Of a stretch of DNA of 16,430 nucleotides, positions 1 through 6,835 are shown in pieces (the stretch's first letter is position 1; the number at the start of each line of letters is the position of its first letter). Below the pieces are notes generated by a model. It was given only the letters and a program-made list of their open reading frames with translations, made no database searches and was not told the DNA's origin. Source of the stretch: CAYRLZ01 sp964425275 (GTDB lineage Bacteria > Hydrothermota > Tepidihabitantia > Tepidihabitantales > JBDRVQ01); the NCBI GenBank assembly GCA_964425275.1, contig CAYRLZ010000064.1, forward strand, positions 1 to 16,430, in the 5' to 3' direction. A program made the position numbers and the translations under genes.

Positions 1-28
1 AAAGGTTAATATCTATTCTAATGGATAG

Positions 29-53
29 AAGTTTCGTGTGGGGAAACTTTTTT
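29..53 (+). terminator. Rho-independent terminator of a gene left of the window
   Basis: A 7-bp perfect stem (AAGTTTC at 29-35, GAAACTT at 43-49) encloses a 7-base loop and is followed by a T-run ending at 53. The T tract lies on the plus strand, so it would end a plus-strand transcript from a gene outside the window. No coding remnant is recognised in bases 1-28. Confidence 0.6.
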
Positions 54-126
54 ATCAGGTCATTTTGCCTTTAAGTTTTTGATTTTACAGGACTTATCGG
101 ATTTTTCCTTTCTTTTAGGGTATCGT

Positions 127-330
127 TCCCTCTACCGCTTACCCTATCCCTTACTTAATGCCTTACTGGGTCTCTTACTCTATTCCTTCCTTAACCCCTT
201 TCTCTGCCTCTTACTCTTGCCCTCTCTCTTACCCTTTCTTAATCCTTTATTCTGTCTCCCTCTGATTCGTTCCCTGATAGGTTCTCTTGGTCTCTCCCTA
301 TGCCTTTCCCTGTATCCTCCTCTTATTCCT
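127..330. repeat. Degenerate 12-base tandem array, about 17 units
   Basis: Seventeen consecutive 12-base units can be laid end to end without gaps, with pyrimidine-rich units such as TTACCCTATCCC, TTACTTAATGCC and TTCCTTAACCCC. In one plus-strand frame the array is open and reads as hydrophobic tetrapeptides (SLYR, LPYP, LLNA, LLGL, LLYS, FLNP and so on). That frame runs from a TTG at 79 to a stop at 432. The opposite strand contains stops. All stop codons contain purines, so a pyrimidine-rich strand stays open by chance. There is no Shine-Dalgarno site or promoter in front, and the TTG start is poor. I treat it as a satellite-like array, not a gene. A 12-base array of different sequence sits at the right edge of the window. 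Confidence 0.7.
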
Positions 331-358
331 GGGAGATATAATCAAATTATGTGGAAAA

Positions 359-386
359 TTGAAAAACTGGATTTTTATGATATAAT
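359..386 (+). promoter_or_regulatory. Orphan sigma-70-type promoter
   Basis: TTGAAA (359-364), a 16-base spacer and a perfect TATAAT (381-386). Transcription would begin near 393. A Shine-Dalgarno-like AAAGGAG lies at 415-421 but is not followed by an intact start codon or reading frame. The next recognisable sequence is a broken transposase. It may be the promoter of the dead gene or of a short RNA. Confidence 0.5.
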
Positions 387-456
387 AAAAAGCCGGTGCC
401 AAACTAAAACCACCAAAGGAGATAACACATAACTTTATACTTTAAACTCCAGCGGT

Positions 457-719
457 TTAGGTTGCGGACAGGTTAAAATAAGAATGCCCAGAATGAGCCA
501 TAGCTAAAAGCCATTTGAGTCAAATATTCTACCGCCTTCGGCAATTTGCTGAAGTATCTGAGGTATCCAACGGCAGTTGATTGTCTATTAAAAGACCAGG
601 AATTACAGACCACCTATTTTAACTTTCCGAGGAGGTATTAGTGATATATTAAGACAATCAATCCGATAGAGTCATCATTTGCTCCGATTAAGGGAATTAT
701 AGAAAAATCTATCTGTTCT
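457..719 (+). pseudogene. IS256-family (Mutator-type) transposase remnant
   Basis: Three-frame reading shows scattered pieces of the C-terminal half of an IS256-type transposase. In the frame that includes 549-551, residues LKYLRYPTAVDCLLKDQE resemble the family's YPKAV-CL-KD segment. They are followed by NFP, two stop codons, and KTINPIESSFAPIK (651-692), which matches the hallmark RTTNPIES-FATVR motif of the family. An upstream piece around 508-549 in another frame (AKSHLSQIFY) resembles the preceding helix. The N-terminal catalytic half, inverted repeats and target duplication were not found, so it is an old, truncated and frameshifted copy. The family call rests on motif recognition. Confidence 0.6.
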
Positions 720-766
720 CTACAATAGAAATAATCCCCAACCCTCTTAAACTTCTTTCTCTTGAC

Positions 767-795
767 TTGACAGGTGGCAAGTTTTGTGATTTAAT
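767..795 (+). promoter_or_regulatory. Promoter of the histidine kinase operon, giving a leaderless mRNA
   Basis: TTGACA (767-772), an exact 17-base spacer and TTTAAT (790-795). The expected start of transcription is about 802, only a few bases before the ATG at 805. No Shine-Dalgarno sequence precedes that ATG. The mRNA should therefore be leaderless or nearly so, as at three other operons in the window. Confidence 0.75.
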
Positions 796-804
796 GTCTC
801 TACG

Positions 805-2724
805 ATGAAACTTAGACTAACGGCAAAAATTACCCTCGCTTTCTTTCTGGTGATTGCTATTCTCGGTGCTCTGGCCATCTGGACCGGAATTCATTTCATT
901 GCCGACGGTATCGTGAAACAAGCTCAGAATAAAGTAGTCAGTGACCTCAACTCATCACGAGAAATCTATCAGGAAAACTTATTAAATATAAAAGACATCG
1001 TTCGCCTCACCGCCGCGCGATTTTTCATAAAAGAAGACATCTTAGGTAAAAATCGCCAGCGTCTTTATGCCGAACTGAATACGGTTAGGATAAGGGAATT
1101 CTTAGACATTTTGAGTGTCACCGACCCGGCAGGTAAAGTAATCCTGAGGTCACGAAATCCAAGAATCTATGGTGATAAACCCGATAATGAACTTGTCCGA
1201 TGGGTGCTTAATAATAAAGAACCAATCGCCGGAACAACAATTATTCCCAAAGAAGAATTATTAAAGGAAGGTGAAGTCTTAGCCGAGTTGGCGTATATTA
1301 AGGTCATCCCTACTCCCCGAGCCAAACCAACAGATAAAACCGAAGAGACATCGGGAATGGTGCTCAGCGCCGCGGCACCAATCTTTGACCAAAGCGGAAA
1401 TCTCCTCGGTGTTCTTTATGGCGGAAGGCTACTTAATAAAAATTATACCATTGTCGATAAGATAAAGGATGTCGTCTTCCGTAATGAGACCTATAAAGGA
1501 AGGGATATCGGAACCGCTACTATCTTCCTCGGCGATATCCGTATCTCAACCAATGTCCGACATCCGGATGGGAAAAGGGCAATCGGTACCCAAATCGCCG
1601 AAGATGTCTTTGACCAGGTTCTAATAAAAGGGAAATCCTATACCGGCCGGGCATTTGTCGTCAACGACTGGTATATTTCAGCCTATGAGCCGATAAGAAA
1701 TATCACCGGAAAGGTTATCGGGATTCTTTATGTCGGAATCTTAGAGAAAAAGTTTATTGATATGAAGAAGCGGACGATAACCGCCTTCCTCGGCATTGTT
1801 TTTTTCGGAATTGTTATCGCCATTACTATCTCCCAACTTTTAGCCCGCACCATATTAAAACCCCTGCGGGTGATAGTTCAGGCCTCCCGCTCAATCTCCC
1901 AGGGTAATTTTAACTCCCAGGTAGCGATTAATACCAAAGACGAGTTGGCGGAATTGGGGGCAAGTTTTAACTTTATGGCTTCATCCCTTAAAGAACGGGA
2001 TGAACAATTGAAGGAATTTATGCGCCAGCAGTTAATCCGCTCCGAACGGTTAGCCACCCTGGGACAGTTAGCGGCCGGGGTGGCCCACGAAATAAATAAT
2101 CCCCTGAGTGGTGTCCTCACCTATATCCGATTAATGAGAAAACGTTTGGAGAAAAAATCCGAAGATGGCGATTTCCGCCGTTATTTAGACATAATGGAAA
2201 AGGAGACCGACCGCTGTACGACCATCGTCCGTAATCTATTAGACTTTGCCCGGCAGTCCAAACCAAACTTAAAATCAGTTAATGTCAACCAAATCATTAA
2301 CGAATCATTGGAGTTATTAGCTCATAAGTTGCACCTCCAAAATGTTGAGGTGGAGAAGAGATACGGTGACCTTCCCCAAATTATCGCTGACTTTGCTCAA
2401 CTCCAGCAGGTCTTTATGAATATCATTATCAATGCCGCCGAGGCGATGGAAAACGGTGGTAAATTGACCATCATTACCCGCACCGCTTTTTCCGCTAAGA
2501 TGGTTGAGATTGAATTTACCGATACCGGCAAAGGGATTCCAGCGGAATCGCTGCCGAAGATTTTTGACCCATTCTTCACGACCAAACCAAAAGGCACCGG
2601 TCTTGGACTATCGGTTGTCTATGGCATCATCAACCGACACCAGGGTCAAATTGAAGTTAAAAGTGAAGTGAATAAAGGAACAACCTTTACCATTAGATTA
2701 CCGGTAAACATCAGTGAAAAATGA
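805..2724 (+). CDS. Membrane sensor histidine kinase with extracytoplasmic Cache domain
   Basis: Sensor kinase of a two-component system, 639 residues, in the inner membrane. An N-terminal transmembrane segment lies at about residues 9-31. A large extracytoplasmic Cache-type ligand-binding region follows at about 35-320, with two homologous-looking halves (TDPAGKVILRS and the later EPIRNITGKVIGILYVG). A second membrane helix lies at about 325-346, then HAMP (about 347-400). The HisKA domain has the H-box AHEINNPL with phosphoacceptor His428. The HATPase domain has an N-box near 539-548, DTGKGIP at 573-579 and GTGLGLS at 597-603. The ligand cannot be told from sequence. It is first in an operon with archaemetzincin and an NtrC-type regulator, which is the obvious phosphorylation partner. 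The ATG at 805 fits the promoter that ends 9 bases upstream. Confidence 0.93.
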   Translation: MKLRLTAKITLAFFLVIAILGALAIWTGIHFIADGIVKQAQNKVVSDLNSSREIYQENLLNIKDIVRLTAARFFIKEDILGKNRQRLYAELNTVRIREFLDILSVTDPAGKVILRSRNPRIYGDKPDNELVRWVLNNKEPIAGTTIIPKEELLKEGEVLAELAYIKVIPTPRAKPTDKTEETSGMVLSAAAPIFDQSGNLLGVLYGGRLLNKNYTIVDKIKDVVFRNETYKGRDIGTATIFLGDIRISTNVRHPDGKRAIGTQIAEDVFDQVLIKGKSYTGRAFVVNDWYISAYEPIRNITGKVIGILYVGILEKKFIDMKKRTITAFLGIVFFGIVIAITISQLLARTILKPLRVIVQASRSISQGNFNSQVAINTKDELAELGASFNFMASSLKERDEQLKEFMRQQLIRSERLATLGQLAAGVAHEINNPLSGVLTYIRLMRKRLEKKSEDGDFRRYLDIMEKETDRCTTIVRNLLDFARQSKPNLKSVNVNQIINESLELLAHKLHLQNVEVEKRYGDLPQIIADFAQLQQVFMNIIINAAEAMENGGKLTIITRTAFSAKMVEIEFTDTGKGIPAESLPKIFDPFFTTKPKGTGLGLSVVYGIINRHQGQIEVKSEVNKGTTFTIRLPVNISEK

Positions 2725-2746
2725 ACTGCCACAGTAGCGGTAAATA

Positions 2747-3460
2747 ATGATGAGAGATTCAATCTATATCTTACCTTTGGGTGAGATTGAATGGGAGATT
2801 TTGGAAGAGGTTAAAAAAGAGATAACCGCCGTCTTTCAATTTCCGGTCAAGGTGCTTCCTAATCTCTCAAATCCGGCTTATGCCTTTGAACCGAAACGTG
2901 GTCAATACTACTCCACAAAAATCTTAAAGGAACTTATTAGTAAACTGCCGGACGACGGAGTGAAGATTTTAGGTATCACCGAAGTAGATTTATGTACGCC
3001 GGTCTTAACCTTTGTCTTTGGTGAGGCTCATTTAGAAGGTTGTGCCGCGGTCATATCATTAGCCCGACTTCACCAGGAATACTATGACCTGCCATCTAAC
3101 AAACCGCTCCTATTAAACCGGGCGGTGAAGGAGGCAATTCATGAATTGGGTCATACCTTTGGTCTGGTTCATTGCCGTGATAATCAATGCGTTATGTCTT
3201 TTTCCCCCAACTGCCTGGGTATTGACCAGAAACAGGTCGGTTTCTGTTCCGTTTGTCAGGGAATTTTAGCCCGTCGTCTTTCGCTTCCGAGACCGCCCGC
3301 CGAAAAATCGGGCGAGACCTCACTGCAAGGAGACGGACCAATCGCCCGCTGTCGCCGGACCTTCCTTTTATTCTTTTTGACGGATGGCGGTTTTGTCAAG
3401 CCAAGGCAAAAGCCGATAGCGGCAAGTAGCCGGAAAGGAGTTCAATGGAACGAATCTTAA
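2747..3460 (+). CDS. amzA: Archaemetzincin-like zinc metalloprotease with odd C-terminal tail
   Basis: Predicted zinc-dependent peptidase of the archaemetzincin family. The catalytic motif HELGHTFGLVHC lies at residues 132-143: His132, His136 and His142 as zinc ligands and Glu133 as general base. The family's second, cysteine-bound zinc site is also visible (Cys143, Cys148-x-Met150, then Cys167-x-x-Cys170). No signal peptide is seen, so it should act in the cytoplasm. Recognisable homology stops near residue 178. The last 58 or so residues are low in family character and lie over GC-rich hairpin DNA. The coding region overlaps the following regulator by 16 bases. Start: tandem ATGs at 2747 and 2750; either could be used. 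Its placement between a kinase and its regulator is unusual. Physiological substrates of the family are not known to me. Confidence 0.85.
   Translation: MMRDSIYILPLGEIEWEILEEVKKEITAVFQFPVKVLPNLSNPAYAFEPKRGQYYSTKILKELISKLPDDGVKILGITEVDLCTPVLTFVFGEAHLEGCAAVISLARLHQEYYDLPSNKPLLLNRAVKEAIHELGHTFGLVHCRDNQCVMSFSPNCLGIDQKQVGFCSVCQGILARRLSLPRPPAEKSGETSLQGDGPIARCRRTFLLFFLTDGGFVKPRQKPIAASSRKGVQWNES
3294..3314. repeat. GC-rich hairpin inside the archaemetzincin tail
   Basis: CGCCCG (3294-3299) and CGGGCG (3309-3314) form a 6-bp stem with a 9-base A-rich loop. No T-run follows, so it is not an ordinary terminator. It lies in the stretch 3284-3440 where the protein no longer resembles its family, and could be a small inserted palindromic element or an mRNA-processing structure. 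Confidence 0.4.
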
Positions 3461-4782
3461 TTGTTGATGACGAAGAGATTATGCGCCAATCGCTAACCGA
3501 TTGGTTAAAAGAAGAGGGCTACGATGTCTTAGCGGTAGAAGATGGCTTTAAGGCATTAGAATTGGTCCAGAAAGAAGACTGGAATGTGATGCTCCTTGAC
3601 CTCAAGATGCCCAAGATGGATGGATTGGAGGTCCTTCAAGAGGTAAAAAAAATAAACCGGGATCTACCGGTGATTATCATCACCGCCTATGCGACTATTG
3701 ATACCGCGGTCACCGCAATGAAAGCTGGGGCCTATGATTACATCGTGAAACCATTTCATCCCGAAGAACTCGCTATCTTAATCAAAAAGATTATTGAGCA
3801 CCAGAATCTTGTGAAGGAGAATATCATCTTACGCAAAGAACTGCGCCAGCGCTACCAGTTTCACGATATTATCGGCAAAAGCCCGAAGATGCAGGCCGTC
3901 TTTGAATTGATAAGAACCGTTGCCCCCACTAAGTCAACGGTCTTAATCCAGGGTGAGTCCGGGACTGGTAAAGAATTGGTCGCCCGGGCCATCCATGAGG
4001 CAAGCCCGCGCTCATTTGCCCCTTTTGTTGCCTTAGCCTGTGGCGCCCTGCCCGAGACATTATTAGAAGCGGAACTCTTCGGTTATGAAAAGGGTGCATT
4101 CACAGGGGCTGTCGCCCAGAAGAAGGGGAAGGTAGAACTAGCCGACGGTGGCACTTTATTCCTGGATGAAGTTAGCGACATAAGCCTAAAGACCCAGGTT
4201 GACCTATTAAGATTTTTACAGGAGCGAGAATTCCGACGTTTGGGCGGGACCGAAATAATTAAGGTGGATGTGCGGGTTATCGCCGCCACCAATCGGAACT
4301 TAAAGAAATTGGTTGACGAAGGGAAATTTCGTGATGACTTATTCTATCGGCTCAATGTGATTACCATCACAATTCCGCCTTTGCGCGAACGAAAGGAAGA
4401 TTTATCTCTTTTAATCCAACATTTTATTGAGAAGTTTTCTGTGGAAACCGGAAAAAAGATTGAAAAGATTTCCGAACCGGCTATGCATATTCTTTTGAAC
4501 TACGATTGGCCGGGAAATGTCCGAGAATTGGAAAATGCCATTGAGCATGCGGTGGTCATCACTCAAGAGAATATAATCCGACCCGAACACCTGCCCGATT
4601 TCTTGAAGAAAAGAGAAGCAAAATCAATCTCGGGCAAGTCATTACAGGAAGTAGAGAAAGAACATATTATCAATATCTTAAAAGAGAGTGAAGGCAATAT
4701 CCGCCGGGCAGCGGAAGTCTTGGGGATAAACCGAGTTACCCTTTATCGGAAGATTAAAGAATATGATATAAAAATTGATTGA
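3445..4782 (+). CDS. NtrC-family sigma-54-dependent response regulator
   Basis: Transcription activator of 445 residues. The receiver domain (1-120) has the acidic pair Asp8/Asp9, phosphoacceptor Asp52 (LLDLKMP), Thr80 and Lys102. The AAA+ domain (about 142-375) has Walker A GESGTGKE at 170-177, the sigma-54-contacting loop GAFTGA at 217-222 and Walker B GGTLFLDEV at 235-243. The C-terminal Fis-type helix-turn-helix lies at about 418-440 (IRRAAEVLGINRVTLYRKI). All key residues are present, so it should be active: phosphorylated, it would hexamerise and open sigma-54 promoters. The ATG at 3445 has a good AAGGAG Shine-Dalgarno site a few bases upstream, inside the end of the archaemetzincin gene. 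The partner is presumably the kinase at 805. I found no convincing sigma-54 promoter in the window, so its targets lie elsewhere. Confidence 0.95.
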   Translation: MERILIVDDEEIMRQSLTDWLKEEGYDVLAVEDGFKALELVQKEDWNVMLLDLKMPKMDGLEVLQEVKKINRDLPVIIITAYATIDTAVTAMKAGAYDYIVKPFHPEELAILIKKIIEHQNLVKENIILRKELRQRYQFHDIIGKSPKMQAVFELIRTVAPTKSTVLIQGESGTGKELVARAIHEASPRSFAPFVALACGALPETLLEAELFGYEKGAFTGAVAQKKGKVELADGGTLFLDEVSDISLKTQVDLLRFLQEREFRRLGGTEIIKVDVRVIAATNRNLKKLVDEGKFRDDLFYRLNVITITIPPLRERKEDLSLLIQHFIEKFSVETGKKIEKISEPAMHILLNYDWPGNVRELENAIEHAVVITQENIIRPEHLPDFLKKREAKSISGKSLQEVEKEHIINILKESEGNIRRAAEVLGINRVTLYRKIKEYDIKID

Positions 4783-4797
4783 CCCCTAATTCTTTAC

Positions 4798-5835
4798 TCA
4801 TTTTTCAACAAAGATTTTTCCTTCCCCTTCTAATACCTCGCCGATGATTGCCGGATACTCCATCCCCCTCTTTTTAAGTGTGGTAATTAGTTCTTCGGAT
4901 TTATCCGCACCGACGGAGATTAACAATCCACCAGAAGTCTGAGCATCAGCGAGGAGAAGTCTTTCTTCTTGACTGACCGCCGATGAGAAATCGACCCTCG
5001 GTTTCACATATGCCAAATTCTTTAAGGAGCCTTCTGGAAAGAGTCCATCTTTGGCTAAAAGGGATGCCCCTTCAATAATTGGCACGTTTTCCATAAATAT
5101 CCGAAAATTCACTCCACTTGCTCTCGCCATCTCTAAGGCATGACCCAAGAGACCGAAACCGGTAACGTCAGTAGCACTATTCACACCAATTTTAAGCATC
5201 TCTTCCAATGCCACCTTGTTTAACTGGGTCATAAGGTGATTGGCTCTTTCTACAACATCCGAGGGAGCTAAATTTCCCTTGGCCGCAGTGGTAATCACTC
5301 CAATCCCTAATGGTTTGGTAAGAATTAACTTATCCCCTACCTGGGCATTACTATTGGTGACAATCTTATTCGGCTCAACAATTCCGGTTACGGCTAATCC
5401 GCACTTCACCTCACTATCCTTTAAGGTATGCCCACCTAAAATCACCGCCCCGGCTTCTTTTACTTTATCAAACAGCCCCGCTAAAATTTTTCTTATCGTC
5501 TCTTTTTCCATCTCTTTTACCGGAAAACTGATAAAACTTAAAGCGGTTAAGGGTTGGGCACCCATCGCGTAGACATCGGAGAGGGAATTGGCCGCTACTA
5601 TCTGACCGAAGATATAGGGGTCATCGGCGATTGGTGTGAGGCAATCAATTGTCTGGACGATTGCCAAATTATCAGTAATAAGATAGATACCGCAGTCATC
5701 CATTGTCTCCCAATCGCCAAGGATTTTTGGGTCGGCGAACCTTGGTAATTGATGCAGAACCTGCATCAGGTCTTCTTGGCAGACCTTGGATGCTCAACCG
5801 GCCGCCCGGGCAAAATCCAAAAGTCTTCTCTTCAT
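4798..5835 (-). CDS. selD: Selenophosphate synthetase, selenocysteine-containing
   Basis: Makes selenophosphate from selenide and ATP for selenocysteine synthesis; cytoplasmic. An ordinary ORF call would start at 5766 (322 residues) and lack the catalytic N-terminus. Reading upstream in frame gives a start ATG at 5835, whose ATGA overlaps the yedF stop, then MKRRLLDFARAAG, a UGA at 5796-5794, and ASKVCQEDLMQVLHQLP. This matches the SelD N-terminus, where the catalytic Cys is two residues before the essential Lys (E. coli Cys17 and Lys20). Here Sec14 and Lys17 have the same spacing. The full product is 345 residues, the normal family length. The rest has the expected nucleotide-binding segments (DNLAIVQTIDCLTP; GGHTLKDSEVKCG). 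A hairpin fitting a SECIS element lies 25 bases after the UGA. SelD proteins with Sec at this position are known in other bacteria, which supports read-through and not decay. Confidence 0.9.
5750..5768 (-). promoter_or_regulatory. Probable bacterial SECIS hairpin in selD
   Basis: On the coding (minus) strand TGATGCAG, loop GTT, CTGCATCA forms a perfect 8-bp stem. Its loop begins 33 bases after the UGA, inside the usual distance for bacterial SECIS elements. The tip, GCAG-GUU-CUGC, recalls from memory the SelB-binding tip of E. coli fdhF. A second, weaker stem (AGGTCT 5786-5781 with AGACCT 5773-5768) lies between the UGA and this hairpin and overlaps it by one base. Assignment is by structure and position only. 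Confidence 0.7.
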
Positions 5836-6416
5836 ATCTTCAAGACCTTTTCGCAAGCTAAGAGTCTCTCCGCTAACTCATACATATTTGAGACCTTCCC
5901 GACCCTTACCTTTTCTTTTATCTCATAGAAATCAAGGCAGGTACCGCAGACCATTATCTCAACCCCGGCACTTTCCAGTCTTTTTAGGGTCTCCAAGACT
6001 TCTGAGCCTTCAATTGTTAGTTTCACACCATTGTTCATAAATAAGAGATAGTCAGCCTTCCTGGATAATTCGGTTAGGGTATGGAGGAATAACCTCATCA
6101 GTAATTTACCCAATTGCTCATCGCCTGAACCAATTGTATCGGAAGTGATAAAGATTGCCTCTTGGTAACGTTTTTCCTCTTCTTTAACTTCGGAAGTCTT
6201 TCTGACGGCAATCTCAAAAACTCCTTTCTCTTCTCGCCAATTCACCTCACAGCCGGCATTCTGAGCAAACCTTATGATATTTTCCCGGGAGATTGCGCTA
6301 TCGGTTAGCACCTTTATCTCTCCCTCTTTAATTGATTCCAATGCCTTTTTGGTTCTAATGACTGGTTCCGGGCAACTTAGACCGCGCACATCAACCTCCC
6401 AATTATTTTTCTTCAT
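5832..6416 (-). CDS. yedF: Selenium metabolism protein YedF (TusA-like plus DsrE-like)
   Basis: Two-domain protein of 194 residues. The N-terminal TusA/SirA-like fold (about 5-75) has the CPEP motif at Cys15. The C-terminal DsrE-like domain (about 85-194) has CGTC at 157-160. This architecture is the sulfurtransferase-like YedF family, found alongside selenium-utilisation genes. It probably delivers or handles reactive sulfur or selenium for SelD. Its own sulfur chemistry is not shown by the sequence. Its start overlaps the end of the DUF3343 gene by 14 bases, and its stop overlaps the selD start as ATGA, so the three genes look translationally coupled. Confidence 0.88.
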   Translation of the reverse strand: MKKNNWEVDVRGLSCPEPVIRTKKALESIKEGEIKVLTDSAISRENIIRFAQNAGCEVNWREEKGVFEIAVRKTSEVKEEEKRYQEAIFITSDTIGSGDEQLGKLLMRLFLHTLTELSRKADYLLFMNNGVKLTIEGSEVLETLKRLESAGVEIMVCGTCLDFYEIKEKVRVGKVSNMYELAERLLACEKVLKI

Positions 6417-6627
6417 ATCTTAACACCTCCTCGGATTTGATATTATGGTTTGATAAGATTTTTATTACCTTGTCCTTTAAGGATTCGGGAAAGAGGAGAT
6501 AAACACCACAATCCGGAGTTCTCTTCGGGATTAATAAGACTTCAATCCCAGATTTTTTGAGAATCTCTCCGGCCTCCATTACTTGTTTAATGGAAGGGAA
6601 TGGAATAAATAGATAGTCACTCATCAT
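6403..6627 (-). CDS. DUF3343 protein, putative Se/S carrier
   Basis: Short protein of 74 residues resembling the DUF3343 family, which has been linked to selenium or sulfur handling by gene neighbourhood. A Cys-Gly pair at residue 40, after a beta-strand-like KRTPDCGVYLLF, is the family's likely functional cysteine. Residues 12-26 look helical (SIKQVMEAGEILKKSG). It is immediately upstream of, and overlaps, yedF. Two ATGs in tandem (6627 and 6624) could serve as start. No Shine-Dalgarno is obvious, and a candidate small gene ends only three bases upstream, suggesting coupling. Confidence 0.75.
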   Translation of the reverse strand: MMSDYLFIPFPSIKQVMEAGEILKKSGIEVLLIPKRTPDCGVYLLFPESLKDKVIKILSNHNIKSEEVLRYEEK

Positions 6628-6630
6628 ACT

Positions 6631-6765
6631 TTAATCGTTGGCAATATTGATTATTCTCTTTGACCAAGAAGGAATTTTAATTAGGGATTGGAAAACCGGA
6701 TAGGGTAGGGTTGGGCAGGAGATTTCTTCTCGGAGACCGACCGTCCCGAAGAGACCGGCATTCAT
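6631..6765 (-). CDS. Candidate 44-residue small protein ahead of the selenium operon
   Basis: Reading begins at ATG 6765 after a good Shine-Dalgarno (GAGGTGG, about six bases upstream) and stops at TAA 6633-6631, three bases before the DUF3343 start. The product begins MNAGLFGTVGLREE, has one Cys and ends in a basic/hydrophobic stretch (KRIINIAND). I do not recognise it. In favour: strong ribosome site, tight spacing to the next gene, plausible promoter at 6802-6830. Against: short, no homology I can name, and a Pro-rich middle. It could instead be the operon's leader region. Confidence 0.35.
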   Translation of the reverse strand: MNAGLFGTVGLREEISCPTLPYPVFQSLIKIPSWSKRIINIAND

Positions 6766-6801
6766 CTTTTCCACCTCAGATTAAGTCTTAGAATAAATTC
6801 C

Positions 6802-6830
6802 ATATTATTTTTTATCATCCCCATTGGCAA
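6802..6830 (-). promoter_or_regulatory. Possible promoter of the selenium operon
   Basis: On the minus strand TTGCCA (6830-6825), a 17-base spacer and TAATAT (6807-6802). The -35 matches 5 of 6 consensus bases, the -10 only 4 of 6. Transcription would begin near 6795, leaving a leader of about 30 bases with a Shine-Dalgarno site before ATG 6765. The HdrA-like gene ends just upstream (6836) without a clear terminator, so read-through is also possible. Confidence 0.4.
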
Positions 6831-6835
6831 AAAAT

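Noticed and set aside
79..432. 117-codon open frame over the left 12-base array
   Set aside because: It is open because the strand is nearly all pyrimidine, starts with a lone TTG, has no ribosome site, and its last quarter is unrelated AT-rich DNA containing a promoter.
775..789. TGGCA and TGTGA in the spacer of the kinase promoter as a sigma-54 site
   Set aside because: The essential GC of the -12 element is missing (GA instead), and a consensus TTGACA-N17-TTTAAT promoter covers the same bases.
5768..5786. AGGTCT/AGACCT stem as the selD SECIS
   Set aside because: It is shorter (6 bp) and closer to the UGA than the perfect 8-bp hairpin next to it, whose GCAG-GUU-CUGC tip fits better; it may still contribute.
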